The notes below the pieces were generated by a model. It was not told the DNA's origin. It made no database searches and saw only the letters and a list, made by a program, of their open reading frames with translations. This document shows, piece after piece, positions 1 through 7,645 of a DNA stretch of 21,506 nt (its first letter is position 1; every line of letters starts with the position of its first letter). The DNA is from CAYSPU01 sp964432995 (GTDB lineage Bacteria; Verrucomicrobiota; Verrucomicrobiia; Limisphaerales; JAHDYP01), in assembly GCA_964432995.1 (NCBI GenBank), contig CAYSPU010000083.1, forward strand, positions 1 through 21,506, in the 5' to 3' direction. Position numbers and translations under genes: made by a program.

Positions 1-2
1 TC

Positions 3-143
3 TCAGGGAAGAAACTGGGCCCGGATGCACCCGCCGCAGTTTACAGGTCACAGGAATACCAGTTCTGCTGCAAAGACTGCGTTAAGGAGTTTCGAAAGGA
101 CCCTGCAAGATTTGCCCAGCAGCTTGCCCGATCGCCGCAGTAG
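3..143 (+). CDS. YHS-domain metal-binding protein, C-terminal part
   Basis: This open frame runs in from the left edge and stops at TAG 141-143, so only the last 46 residues are present. They include YRSQEYQFCCKDCVKEF followed by RKDPARFAQ, which is the pattern of the YHS/TRASH domain: an aromatic strand, a cysteine pair in FCCxxC, then a short helix ending in P-x-x-F. YHS domains bind soft metals and occur in copper P-type ATPases, copper chaperones and small periplasmic proteins. The gene lies just ahead of the Cus-type efflux genes on the same strand, which fits a role in copper or silver handling. The full length, the start and any other domains are outside the window, so it could be a stand-alone YHS protein or the end of a larger one. 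The domain call is secure in pattern; the exact metal is inferred. Confidence 0.75.
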   Translation, partial: SGKKLGPDAPAAVYRSQEYQFCCKDCVKEFRKDPARFAQQLARSPQ

Positions 144-210
144 CCGCTTTGACCAATCCGCCCTCGCAGGCCCAAGGCTGGCGTAGTCCGATTCACTGAC
201 CGAACTGAGA

Positions 211-561
211 ATGATGCGCGCCGGGATGATCCTCCTGTTGACGGTGGCCGTCCTCCTGCCTTCAAGGACGCCGCTGGCGGGATGCGCCCCGTCCTGCTCG
301 CCCGCCTGCACGTGTTCCTCGCACTCCGGATGCTCTGCCCGCTGCTGCGACGGTTCCGACTCGCAGCCCGGGCCCTTCCACCCGGCCCAGGCACCGTCGC
401 GCGACACAATTCGCGACACGCTCTTCTGGGCAGGGCACAGCTCATCGCTGCTTCTCCAAACCGCCGCCGAACTCGAACCGCACCTTCCGCCAGCCGCGGC
501 CTTCGACAGTTCGGCTTCCGTTCTCCCCCTCTTCCACCGGGACTGCGCCCTGCTCCTCTGA
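211..561 (+). CDS. Small Cys-rich putative lipoprotein ahead of the Cus genes
   Basis: I do not recognise a named family. The 116-residue frame starts MMRAGMILLLTVAVLL, a clear hydrophobic export signal, followed by PLAGC, a lipobox with Cys25 as the possible lipid anchor. Directly after it come further cysteines at 29, 33, 35, 41, 45 and 46, giving seven Cys in 22 residues, plus one His. The remainder is Pro/Ala-rich and ends in LFHRDCALLL. Third codon positions are mostly G or C, as in neighbouring real genes. It lies 67 nt after the YHS gene and 166 nt before the channel gene. The Cys cluster resembles a Cu(I)-thiolate site, so a periplasmic or membrane-tethered metal buffer is a reasonable inference. 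No strong Shine-Dalgarno is visible; codon 6 (ATG at 226) is an alternative start that still leaves a signal sequence. Confidence 0.58.
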   Translation: MMRAGMILLLTVAVLLPSRTPLAGCAPSCSPACTCSSHSGCSARCCDGSDSQPGPFHPAQAPSRDTIRDTLFWAGHSSSLLLQTAAELEPHLPPAAAFDSSASVLPLFHRDCALLL

Positions 562-676
562 TCGCCCGGCATTCGCGCCCTTAGTGTGTACGTCGCCGAC
601 GTTCGTTGGCGCCGTCCTTTGTCCGCGATCCGCTTCAAATTGATCAGAGACCATGAGCTATTCTTGTCGACAACTC

Positions 677-699
677 CTCCCTCGCCTTCGGAGAGGGAG
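677..699 (+). other. Hairpin in the leader of the channel gene
   Basis: CTCCCTC (677-683) and GAGGGAG (693-699) are perfect 7-bp inverted arms around a 9-nt loop, 28 nt before the GTG start. There is no T-run after it, so it is not a classical terminator. It could be an RNA leader element or chance in GC-rich DNA. The rest of the 562-727 spacer shows nothing else I can name. Confidence 0.3.
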
Positions 700-727
700 C
701 GCCACCACGGAGCCGAAGGGAGACTCA

Positions 728-2089
728 GTGAAGGCATCCCCGCATTGGACCATCATGCCCGGTTTCGTTGTATTACTCGGGCTGAACCTCGGCGCTGCCT
801 TGGCAGCTACGGCCCCACTGGAATCGCCGGAATCTGTCGTGATCACCCCGGCCTACATCAACCGCCTCGCGGAGGAACTGCGCGCTCGCCACCCGGCCAT
901 CCGGGCCGCTCAGGCGCGCACCGAAGCGGCCGTCGCCGCCGTTGAGGGCGTCCGGGTTTGGGAGGACCCGACTCTGCGCGTGGGGGGGATGTTCGCCGAT
1001 GCGGAAATGCGAGCCAAAGAAGGGGACCTGGTCTACGGGATCGAGCAGAAGCTGCCGGTGTTTGGCCGACCCGGCCTGGCTCGGGAGGTGGCTCAGGCCG
1101 AGGTCGCCCGGCAGCAAGCGGATGGGGACTACCAGTTACAGCTACGGCGGCGAGACCTGGCCCAGGCCCTCTACCGCACGGCGCTGGCCCAACGGGTAGT
1201 CGAGATTGGGGTGCAGGACCAGTCCTGGCTGGATCGTATCGTCCAATCGTTGGAGCAAAGGTATCGGACCGGCGCGAGCAATTTGGCGGACCTTCTGCGC
1301 GCGCAGAATGAACAACGCCGGCGCCGGGAACAAACCCGCACGGAACAATCCGAACTCGAGCACGCGCGGTTCGTCCTCAACCGGCTTCTCCAGCGCCCGC
1401 CGGAAGCTCCCTGGCCTCCGCTTAACCTGCCACCTCCGGTCGGCGCAGTCCCCTACTCGCCACAGCTCGCGGACCTGGCAATACGCCAGGAACCGCGTCT
1501 CCGTGTTCTGCAGGAGGAAATCCGTGAGGCCCAAGCCGCCGCCCGGTTGGCCCGGCGTCAGCGGCTCCCCCAAGTCCTGGTCGGCGCCCAGGGTCGCAGC
1601 GCCACCGCCGACGGCGAATTTCGTCAGGCCGAGGTCATGCTCGGCTTCACCTTCCCCTGGGGCAACGCTCGGAAGTATCGAGCCGACTTCGAGCGGGAAC
1701 GCGAGCGCGCCCGCGCCGCCGAGGCCGACGCATCCGACCGCACCCTCGGCGTGCGCGAAGAGGTCCATCAACTCACCGTCGAGATTGATGCCGCCCGCCG
1801 CGAGGCCCTGCTCTACCGCGACGAAATCGTACCCCGCTCGGCTCAAGCGCTCGAGGCGGTCGAAACCACCTGGGCCGCCAACCGCAGTTCGTTTCTCGAC
1901 GTGATGGACCTGCGCCGCCTCTTGCTCGAGAGCCAACTCACCGAGGCCCGGGCTCTGGCGGCCCAATACGATCGACTTGCCGAACTCGTGCTCTTCTGTG
2001 GCGTGGAAGATCTCAAGGCCCTCGACCGTCTTGGCATCCAGCCCTCCACGTCCGAAGCGGCTTCCATTCCTCTATCCCCAAACCCTTGA
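728..2089 (+). CDS. cusC: TolC/CusC-family outer-membrane efflux channel
   Basis: This is the outer-membrane factor of a tripartite RND metal-efflux system; it trimerises to form the exit duct. The GTG at 728 is preferred as the start because AGGGAG lies 5 nt upstream and the product then begins MKASPHWTIMPGFVVLLGLNL, a normal signal peptide. An upstream ATG at 653 would add 25 unlikely Arg-rich residues, and the ATG at 755 is an alternative. The mature protein shows the two OEP repeats: long amphipathic Ala/Arg/Glu/Gln-rich coiled-coil helices around residues 40-190 and 255-410, each followed by a beta-strand segment (VYGIEQKLPVFGR and VMLGFTFPWGNARK). SSFLDVMDLRRLLLESQ near the C-terminus is typical of the family. 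At 453 aa it has normal length. It ends 16 nt before the adaptor gene, so the three genes are surely one operon. The symbol is assigned by operon context. Confidence 0.88.
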   Translation: MKASPHWTIMPGFVVLLGLNLGAALAATAPLESPESVVITPAYINRLAEELRARHPAIRAAQARTEAAVAAVEGVRVWEDPTLRVGGMFADAEMRAKEGDLVYGIEQKLPVFGRPGLAREVAQAEVARQQADGDYQLQLRRRDLAQALYRTALAQRVVEIGVQDQSWLDRIVQSLEQRYRTGASNLADLLRAQNEQRRRREQTRTEQSELEHARFVLNRLLQRPPEAPWPPLNLPPPVGAVPYSPQLADLAIRQEPRLRVLQEEIREAQAAARLARRQRLPQVLVGAQGRSATADGEFRQAEVMLGFTFPWGNARKYRADFERERERARAAEADASDRTLGVREEVHQLTVEIDAARREALLYRDEIVPRSAQALEAVETTWAANRSSFLDVMDLRRLLLESQLTEARALAAQYDRLAELVLFCGVEDLKALDRLGIQPSTSEAASIPLSPNP

Positions 2090-2105
2090 CCAACCTGTTT
2101 TCCCC

Positions 2106-3389
2106 ATGAACTCCTTCGCCGATTCCCCACGTCACTCGCTGCCGTTGCTCGTCATTTTGCTGCTCCTGGCTGGTTGTGGCCCCTCCGGCGCGCCCTCCGG
2201 AGAGGCAGGTCCGCCCGCGCGCTACCACTGCCCGATGCATCCCTCATTCGTGAGCGACCAGCCGATCGACTGCGCGATCTGCGGTATGAAGCTCGTGCCC
2301 ATCGATTCCGAGTCGGCTTCCACGGCCACGGCCGGCGAAGCTGCCACCTTGGGACGTGTCGCCATCCACGTCCGCCCGGAAAAGCAACAGCGCATCGGGC
2401 TGCGCACCGCCACGGTCGAACGCCGGTCGCTGACCCGCACACTTCATCTCACCGGCGTCGTCCAGCACGACGAAACCACCCTCGCCCGCATCGCCCCCCG
2501 ATTCGGCGGGTGGATCCGCAAGCTCCACGTGAACTACACGGGACAAGAGGTCCACGCCGGCCAACCCCTGCTCACGGTCTACAGCCCGGAATTGCTCGTC
2601 ACCGAACGCGACTACCTCCTCGCCTACCGCCAGACGCAAACCGCGAATCCAGGTGCCGTCGGTGCCATCGGCGCCGAGCCCGTCCCCGACCCGCCCCTGC
2701 TCGATGCTGCTCGCGAGCGACTGCGCCTCTGGGAAATCAGTGACGAAGAACTCCGCGCGCTGGAAGAACGAGGGCTTCCGACGGACGAACTGCTGCTGCG
2801 GGCGCCGCTCTCCGGGCATGTGATCAGCAAGGCCGCTGTCGAAGGGCGCTCCTTCGGCGCGGGCGAAACGCTCTTCGAGATCGGCCAGCTCACCAACCTG
2901 TGGGTTCGCGCGGCCGTCTTCGAACAGGACTTGCCCCATGTCCGCGTCGGGCACAGGGCGCGCGTTGTGTTCCCCTTCCTCGACGACCGGACGATCGAGA
3001 CTGCCGTGGCCTTCGTCTCGCCGCACATCGACCCGCAAACGCGCCGCGGCGAGGCGCGGCTCAACCTGGCGAATGCCGACCTCGAGCTGCGGCCGGAGAT
3101 GTGGGCGCGGGTCGAACTCGACGTGGACCTCGGCGAGGTTCTCGCGGTTCCGGCCAGCGCCGTCCTGGACACCGGCCGCCGCTCCCTCGCCTTCGTCCAA
3201 CGTCCGGATGATCACCTCGAACCCCGCGAGCTCACTCTCGGAGTGCGCACGGGTGACTTCATCGCTGCCCGCGCGGGACTCGAGGAAGGGGAGAAGGTCG
3301 TCACGCGGGCGCTGTTCCTCATCGATTCCGAGAGTCAGATGAGAGCCGCGCTGGCTGCGCTGGCCGCGGGGGACAACGAAACACCATAG
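2106..3389 (+). CDS. cusB: CusB-like RND periplasmic adaptor lipoprotein with heavy-metal-binding domain
   Basis: This 427-residue membrane-fusion protein links the inner-membrane pump to the outer-membrane channel. Residues 11-24 form a lipoprotein signal with lipobox LAGC (Cys24). Residues 40-66 form a heavy-metal-binding domain with the signature YHCPMHP...C-AICGMKLVP, in which Cys, His and Met can bind Cu(I) or Ag(I). The adaptor core follows: a barrel-sandwich segment around IAPRFGGWIRKLHVNYTGQEV, a short alpha-hairpin (TERDYLLAYRQTQ to EELRALEERG), the second lipoyl half (LRAPLSGHVISKAAVEG), a beta-barrel (NLWVRAAVFEQDLPHVRVG) and a membrane-proximal domain. In E. coli, CusB passes metal from CusF to CusA; no cusF-like gene is visible here, and the built-in HMBD may take over that role (inference). 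The ATG at 2106 fits the signal peptide; the frame is open farther upstream but that part is antisense-like and out of place. Confidence 0.92.
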   Translation: MNSFADSPRHSLPLLVILLLLAGCGPSGAPSGEAGPPARYHCPMHPSFVSDQPIDCAICGMKLVPIDSESASTATAGEAATLGRVAIHVRPEKQQRIGLRTATVERRSLTRTLHLTGVVQHDETTLARIAPRFGGWIRKLHVNYTGQEVHAGQPLLTVYSPELLVTERDYLLAYRQTQTANPGAVGAIGAEPVPDPPLLDAARERLRLWEISDEELRALEERGLPTDELLLRAPLSGHVISKAAVEGRSFGAGETLFEIGQLTNLWVRAAVFEQDLPHVRVGHRARVVFPFLDDRTIETAVAFVSPHIDPQTRRGEARLNLANADLELRPEMWARVELDVDLGEVLAVPASAVLDTGRRSLAFVQRPDDHLEPRELTLGVRTGDFIAARAGLEEGEKVVTRALFLIDSESQMRAALAALAAGDNETP

Positions 3390-3431
3390 CCGGCTGACGA
3401 CGCGTCATCTCTGCGGAAGAGCAGGACCCCG

Positions 3432-6400
3432 ATGAAACCCTCCCTTTCCCCTGGCTCACCATCGCCCCGCGGCGACTCCTTCATCGAGCGCGTGATCGAA
3501 TGGAGCGCCCGCAACCGGTTCCTGGTCCTGCTGCTCGTGGCGGCGCTGTTTCTCGGTGGCTGGCACAGCCTCCGCCGAACACCGCTCGATGCCATCCCCG
3601 ATCTCTCCGATGTGCAGGTGATCGTCTTCACCCCCTGGGAGGGACGGAGCCCCAATCTCGTCGAAAACCAGATCACTTACCCAATCGTCACGCGGTTGGT
3701 GAGCGCTCCCAAGGTGCGCGTCGTTCGCGGCTATTCGTTCTTCGGCTACTCGTTCGTATATGCGGTGTTCGACGACGGGACGGACATTTACTGGGCCCGA
3801 TCGCGCGTGCTCGAGTATCTCCAGGGGCTTGCCGCAACCCTCCCGCCGGGAGTCACTCCCGCCCTGGGTCCCGATGCCTCCGGCGTCGGCTGGGCCTTCC
3901 AGTACGCCCTGGTGGATCGCACTGGGACTCACGATGCGGCCGACTTGCGATCGTTCCAGGATTGGCATCTCCGCTATTGGCTGCAGAGCATCGAAGGCGT
4001 GGCGGAAGTCGCCAGTTTCGGCGGCTTCGAAAAACAGTATCAGGTCCAGATCGATCCGGACCGGCTCCTCGCCTACAGCCTTCCCGTGAGTGACATCGTC
4101 AGTGCCATCCGCCGCGCCAACAACGACGTCGGCGGTCGCGAACTCGAACGCTTCGGCACCACCTACCTCGTCCGCGGTCAGGGATACCTCCGCTCCTTGG
4201 ACGACCTGCGCCAAGTGGTCGTGGGCGCCGATGCGCAGGGAACGCCAATCCTGCTGCGCGATGTCACCTCCCGCATCGAACTCGGCCCCGAAATGCGCCG
4301 CGGCGCCGGCGACTTCAACGGCGAAGGGGAAACCGCGGGTGGCATCGTCGTGGTCCGCCACGGCCAGAACGTGCTCGAGGTCATCGATCGCATTCGCGCC
4401 CGCCTCGATGCAATCCGGCCGTCGCTGCCCGCCGGAATCGAAATCGTGACCACCTATGACCGTTCGGATCTGATTCGTCGTTCGATGAGCACCTTGCGCC
4501 GGACCATCATCGAGGAATCCATCATTGTCTCCCTCGTGGTGATCGTCTTCCTGCTCGATCTGGGAGGAGCGGTCCGAGCCATCGTCGCCCTGCCGGTCGC
4601 CGTGGTGCTTGCCTTCATCCCCATGCACCTCCTCGGGATCACTGCCAACATCATGTCCCTGGCCGGCATCGCCATTAGCATCGGCGCCCTCTGCGACGAA
4701 GCCGTGGTGATGGTCGAGAACGTTCACAAACGCCTCGAACACGCCCCTCCCGGCTTGAGCCGACGCGATCGGCAGGAAATCGTCATCGATGCCTGCAAGC
4801 AACTCGGCAAACCGCTCTTCTTCGCATTGCTCGTCATCACCGTCAGTTTCCTGCCCGTGTTCACCCTCGAGGCGCAGGAAGGGCGCCTCTTCCGGCCGCT
4901 CGCCTTCACCAAGACCTTCACCATGGCCGCCGCCGCCTTCCTTTCCGTCACCCTCGGACCTGCCCTCATTGTCTGGATGACCGGTGCCCGCGTGATTCCC
5001 GAGCATCGCCACCCCATCAGCCGCCTCCTCCACCGACTCTACTATCCTTGGGTCAGTGCCCTCATGCGCCGCCGCAAGCTCTCCATCGCCGTGGCGCTCG
5101 CCGCCGTGGCCTCCTGCGTTCCCGTCTACCACCGCCTCGGATCGGAATTCATGCCGCCGCTCAACGAGGGAACGATTCTCTACATGCCGACGTCCTTGCC
5201 GACGATGTCGATCACGGAAGCGACGCGGCTAATGCAGATCCAGGACCGGATTCTGAAGCAGTTCCCCGAAGTCGATACGGTTCACGGGAAGGCGGGGCGT
5301 TCGGAGACGGCGACCGACCCGGCGCCGATGGAAATGTTCGAAACCGTGGTCCAACTCAAACCCCAGAGCGCTTGGCGCACCGTCACCCAGCCGCGCTGGT
5401 ATTCCTCCTGGGCCCCCGCCTGGCTCGCCGGCGGGCTCCGCCGTCTCTGGCCGGACTCCCGCCCCCTCTCCTGGGACGAACTCGTCGGCGAGATGGACGC
5501 GGCGCTCCAGATCCCAGGTCAGGTCAACGCCTGGACCATGCCGATCAAGGCGCGCATCGATATGCTCTCCACGGGCGTGCGCACCCCGGTCGGCGTCAAA
5601 ATCCAAGGCCCCGACCTTGGCGTCATTCAACAGCTCGGCGAGCAAATCGAGGCCGTCCTGCGGGACGTCCCCGGCACGCGCAGCGCTTACGCCGAACGAA
5701 CCACCGGCGGGCTCTACCTCGATCTCGTGCCCCGACGCGATGAACTCGCCCGCTACGGCCTCAACGTCGAGGATCTGTGGGACGTCGTCGAAACCGCCAT
5801 CGGCGGCATGCCCATTGATCGTACGATCGAAGGCCGCGAGCGGTACACCATCAACGTACGGTATGCACGGGAACTGCGCGATTCCCCCGAAGAACTGCGC
5901 CGGGTTCTGGTTCCGGTCACCTTAGCTATGCCCTCCCGCTCGAGTTCCGGAGGCGACTCCATGACCACGAGGAAGGCGGCTACCCCAAACACCGTTGCGC
6001 AGGTCCCCCTGGGGCAATTGGCCGACATCCGGATCTCCAACGGCCCGCCCCTCATCAAGAGCGAAGACGGCGTCCTCACCGGCTGGGTCTACGTCGACGT
6101 GACGGACCGCGATCTCGGTGGCTACGTTGAGGAGGCGAAGCAGGCCGTGCAGGAGAGAATCGTGTTGGCGGGAAAGCTGCCCCCCGGCTACCGGGTCGAG
6201 TGGACCGGCCAATACGAATACCTGCGGCGCGTCGCCGAACGCCTCAAAGCCGTGGTGCCGCTCACGCTCCTGCTCATCTTCGTGTTGCTCTACCTGAATT
6301 TCCGCAGCATTCCCGAAACGCTCATCATCCTGTTGTCCATTCCCTTCGCCCTCACGGGGAGTTTCTGGCTGCTGTGGCTGCTCGGATACCACCTGAGCAT

Positions 6401-6857
6401 CGCCGTCTGGGTGGGGATCATCGCCCTCGCCGGACTCGCCGCCCAGACCGGCACCATCATGATTCTCTACCTGGACGAGGCGTTCCACGCCTACCGCCGT
6501 GCCGGACGGATGCGAACCCAGCACGACCTCTTCGAAGCCATCACCTATGGCGCCGTCCAGCGCGTGCGCCCCAAGCTGATGACGGTGGCGATGATCACCC
6601 TGGGCCTGGTGCCCGCTCTCTGGGCGCAGGGCGCCGGGGCCGAAGCCATCCAACGCATCGCCGCACCGATGGTCGGAGGCCTGATCACCTCCACCTTCCT
6701 CACCCTCGAAATTGTCCCCGCGATCTACTCGTTGTGGCGCGGGCGCCAGGTTGATTGGATCCCGGGGCCCCCGCCCCCGCGCCGGAGTTGGACCGAACTC
6801 AGTCAGCGGTTCACCGAAATGGAACGGCAAGGGCACCGCCTGCCCCCGGCCGTATGA
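3432..6857 (+). CDS. cusA: CusA-like Cu(I)/Ag(I) RND efflux pump
   Basis: This 1141-aa inner-membrane RND transporter of the heavy-metal-efflux class is homologous to E. coli CusA. AGGA lies 5 nt upstream of the ATG. The layout is canonical: TM1 near 28-45, a periplasmic porter loop, TM2-6 around 355-520, a second loop, and TM8-12 around 940-1120. The three methionines that bind metal in CusA (M573, M623, M672) are all present as M585 in LYMP, M635 in PMEMFET and M711 in RIDMLSTG, so the substrate is most likely Cu(I)/Ag(I) rather than Co/Zn/Cd. Of the proton-relay residues, D405 is kept as D422 (GALCDEAVVMVEN) and K984 as K1048 (VRPKLMTV), but E939 is replaced by Q1005 (GLAAQTGTIM). An approximately 20-residue Ser/Thr-rich insertion lies near 830-855. 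The product works with the channel and adaptor encoded immediately upstream. Confidence 0.94.
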   Translation: MKPSLSPGSPSPRGDSFIERVIEWSARNRFLVLLLVAALFLGGWHSLRRTPLDAIPDLSDVQVIVFTPWEGRSPNLVENQITYPIVTRLVSAPKVRVVRGYSFFGYSFVYAVFDDGTDIYWARSRVLEYLQGLAATLPPGVTPALGPDASGVGWAFQYALVDRTGTHDAADLRSFQDWHLRYWLQSIEGVAEVASFGGFEKQYQVQIDPDRLLAYSLPVSDIVSAIRRANNDVGGRELERFGTTYLVRGQGYLRSLDDLRQVVVGADAQGTPILLRDVTSRIELGPEMRRGAGDFNGEGETAGGIVVVRHGQNVLEVIDRIRARLDAIRPSLPAGIEIVTTYDRSDLIRRSMSTLRRTIIEESIIVSLVVIVFLLDLGGAVRAIVALPVAVVLAFIPMHLLGITANIMSLAGIAISIGALCDEAVVMVENVHKRLEHAPPGLSRRDRQEIVIDACKQLGKPLFFALLVITVSFLPVFTLEAQEGRLFRPLAFTKTFTMAAAAFLSVTLGPALIVWMTGARVIPEHRHPISRLLHRLYYPWVSALMRRRKLSIAVALAAVASCVPVYHRLGSEFMPPLNEGTILYMPTSLPTMSITEATRLMQIQDRILKQFPEVDTVHGKAGRSETATDPAPMEMFETVVQLKPQSAWRTVTQPRWYSSWAPAWLAGGLRRLWPDSRPLSWDELVGEMDAALQIPGQVNAWTMPIKARIDMLSTGVRTPVGVKIQGPDLGVIQQLGEQIEAVLRDVPGTRSAYAERTTGGLYLDLVPRRDELARYGLNVEDLWDVVETAIGGMPIDRTIEGRERYTINVRYARELRDSPEELRRVLVPVTLAMPSRSSSGGDSMTTRKAATPNTVAQVPLGQLADIRISNGPPLIKSEDGVLTGWVYVDVTDRDLGGYVEEAKQAVQERIVLAGKLPPGYRVEWTGQYEYLRRVAERLKAVVPLTLLLIFVLLYLNFRSIPETLIILLSIPFALTGSFWLLWLLGYHLSIAVWVGIIALAGLAAQTGTIMILYLDEAFHAYRRAGRMRTQHDLFEAITYGAVQRVRPKLMTVAMITLGLVPALWAQGAGAEAIQRIAAPMVGGLITSTFLTLEIVPAIYSLWRGRQVDWIPGPPPPRRSWTELSQRFTEMERQGHRLPPAV

Positions 6858-6879
6858 AATTTCGCTATTGTCGTAACAC
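6852..6879 (+). promoter_or_regulatory. Possible NikR operator
   Basis: GTATGA (6852-6857) is an exact copy of the left half-site of the E. coli NikR operator, GTATGA-N16-TCATAC. At exactly N16 spacing comes TAACAC (6874-6879), which matches 4 of 6 bases of the right half-site. The element overlaps the -35 box of the promoter proposed below, which is where a repressor would act, and a nikR gene closes the same gene group. The left half includes the cusA stop codon, so part of the match is coding sequence. The site is imperfect and could be chance. Confidence 0.35.
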
Positions 6880-6896
6880 CAGACCTGGGCTAGCTT
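6868..6896 (+). promoter_or_regulatory. Putative sigma70-type promoter of the uptake operon
   Basis: TTGTCG (6868-6873), 17 nt, then TAGCTT (6891-6896), is a reasonable housekeeping promoter. The -10 box ends only 7 nt before the ATG at 6904, so the transcript would be almost leaderless, in agreement with the absence of a Shine-Dalgarno there. Confidence 0.42.
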
Positions 6897-6903
6897 CGCC
6901 ACG

Positions 6904-7584
6904 ATGTCGACAGCGTCCCAGCCGAACTCGCTGCCGCCGGTGTGGAGCCGGCGTGGGGGCGCGGCGTTCACGCTGGTGGAGTTGCTGGTGGTGATCGCTG
7001 TGGTGGGGATTCTGGCCGGCATGCTGCTGCCGGCACTGGCCCGCGCCCAGGAAAAGGCCAAGGTCACCAAGGTCCACGCGGAGTTGTACGGCGTCGGGCT
7101 CGCCTTGGAGATGTATGCGGACGATCACGACGGGCAGTTGCCGCCGGTGCGGGTGAACTGCAATTCCGACCTGGCGTCGCACTGGTGCGAGTTCCCCGTG
7201 GAGCTGGCGGAGGAGGGCTATCTTCCCCGTGGCAACGAACCGGGCATGGCTGCGCGGATGGAAGACGTGTTCCATCGCGGGCACACCTACAAGTACGCCA
7301 CGCCCGGGCCCTGCATTCTGAACGACACCCCCCAGGGCACCTACAAGCTCTGGGTGCCGGACGATTTCCCGCAATGCGCCACGAACACCGGCCAGTATTA
7401 CTCGAGCCGCACCGATTCCCCCGTGCGGTGGGTCATCTGGAGCATGGGCCCCCGGCCGGAAAGCGAGAAGAGTCGCGACGACCGGGCCCCGACCGCCGGC
7501 CGCAGTTGGTACCGGCGGACGGGCGACGATGGTGTCATTGCCCGCATGGCCACGCGGGATGGAGACCAGATCAAGACCCCTTGA
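6904..7584 (+). CDS. Type IV pseudopilin-like protein with prepilin N-terminal motif
   Basis: This 226-aa protein begins with a short basic leader and the prepilin motif GGAAFTLVELLVVIAVVGIL. Prepilin peptidase would cut before Phe22, and Glu26 is the conserved +5 glutamate; residue -1 is Ala, not the usual Gly. A 20-residue hydrophobic helix follows (22-45), then LPALARAQEKAKV, the pattern of the many type II secretion-like pseudopilins of Verrucomicrobiota and Planctomycetota. The globular part carries four Cys (VNC, HWC, GPC, FPQC) and several His, and ends TGDDGVIARMATRDGDQIKTP. The role in this place is unknown: it heads the metal-uptake genes, 61 nt before the binding-protein gene, and so may be part of that operon. 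No other pilus or secretion genes are in the window. The family call is firm on the motif; a metal-related role is only a guess from position. Confidence 0.85.
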   Translation: MSTASQPNSLPPVWSRRGGAAFTLVELLVVIAVVGILAGMLLPALARAQEKAKVTKVHAELYGVGLALEMYADDHDGQLPPVRVNCNSDLASHWCEFPVELAEEGYLPRGNEPGMAARMEDVFHRGHTYKYATPGPCILNDTPQGTYKLWVPDDFPQCATNTGQYYSSRTDSPVRWVIWSMGPRPESEKSRDDRAPTAGRSWYRRTGDDGVIARMATRDGDQIKTP

Positions 7585-7645
7585 TTTCTCCGACCCCAGC
7601 GACGGGGCGTCGGCGTGCGGCAGACCCCCAGGAGGCGTTCAGAAG

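Noticed and set aside
3456..5132. A 558-codon open frame on the minus strand
   Set aside because: It lies opposite the CusA-like pump, which has strong family motifs; the composition (Asp/Gly/Glu/His-rich) is typical of a mirror frame.
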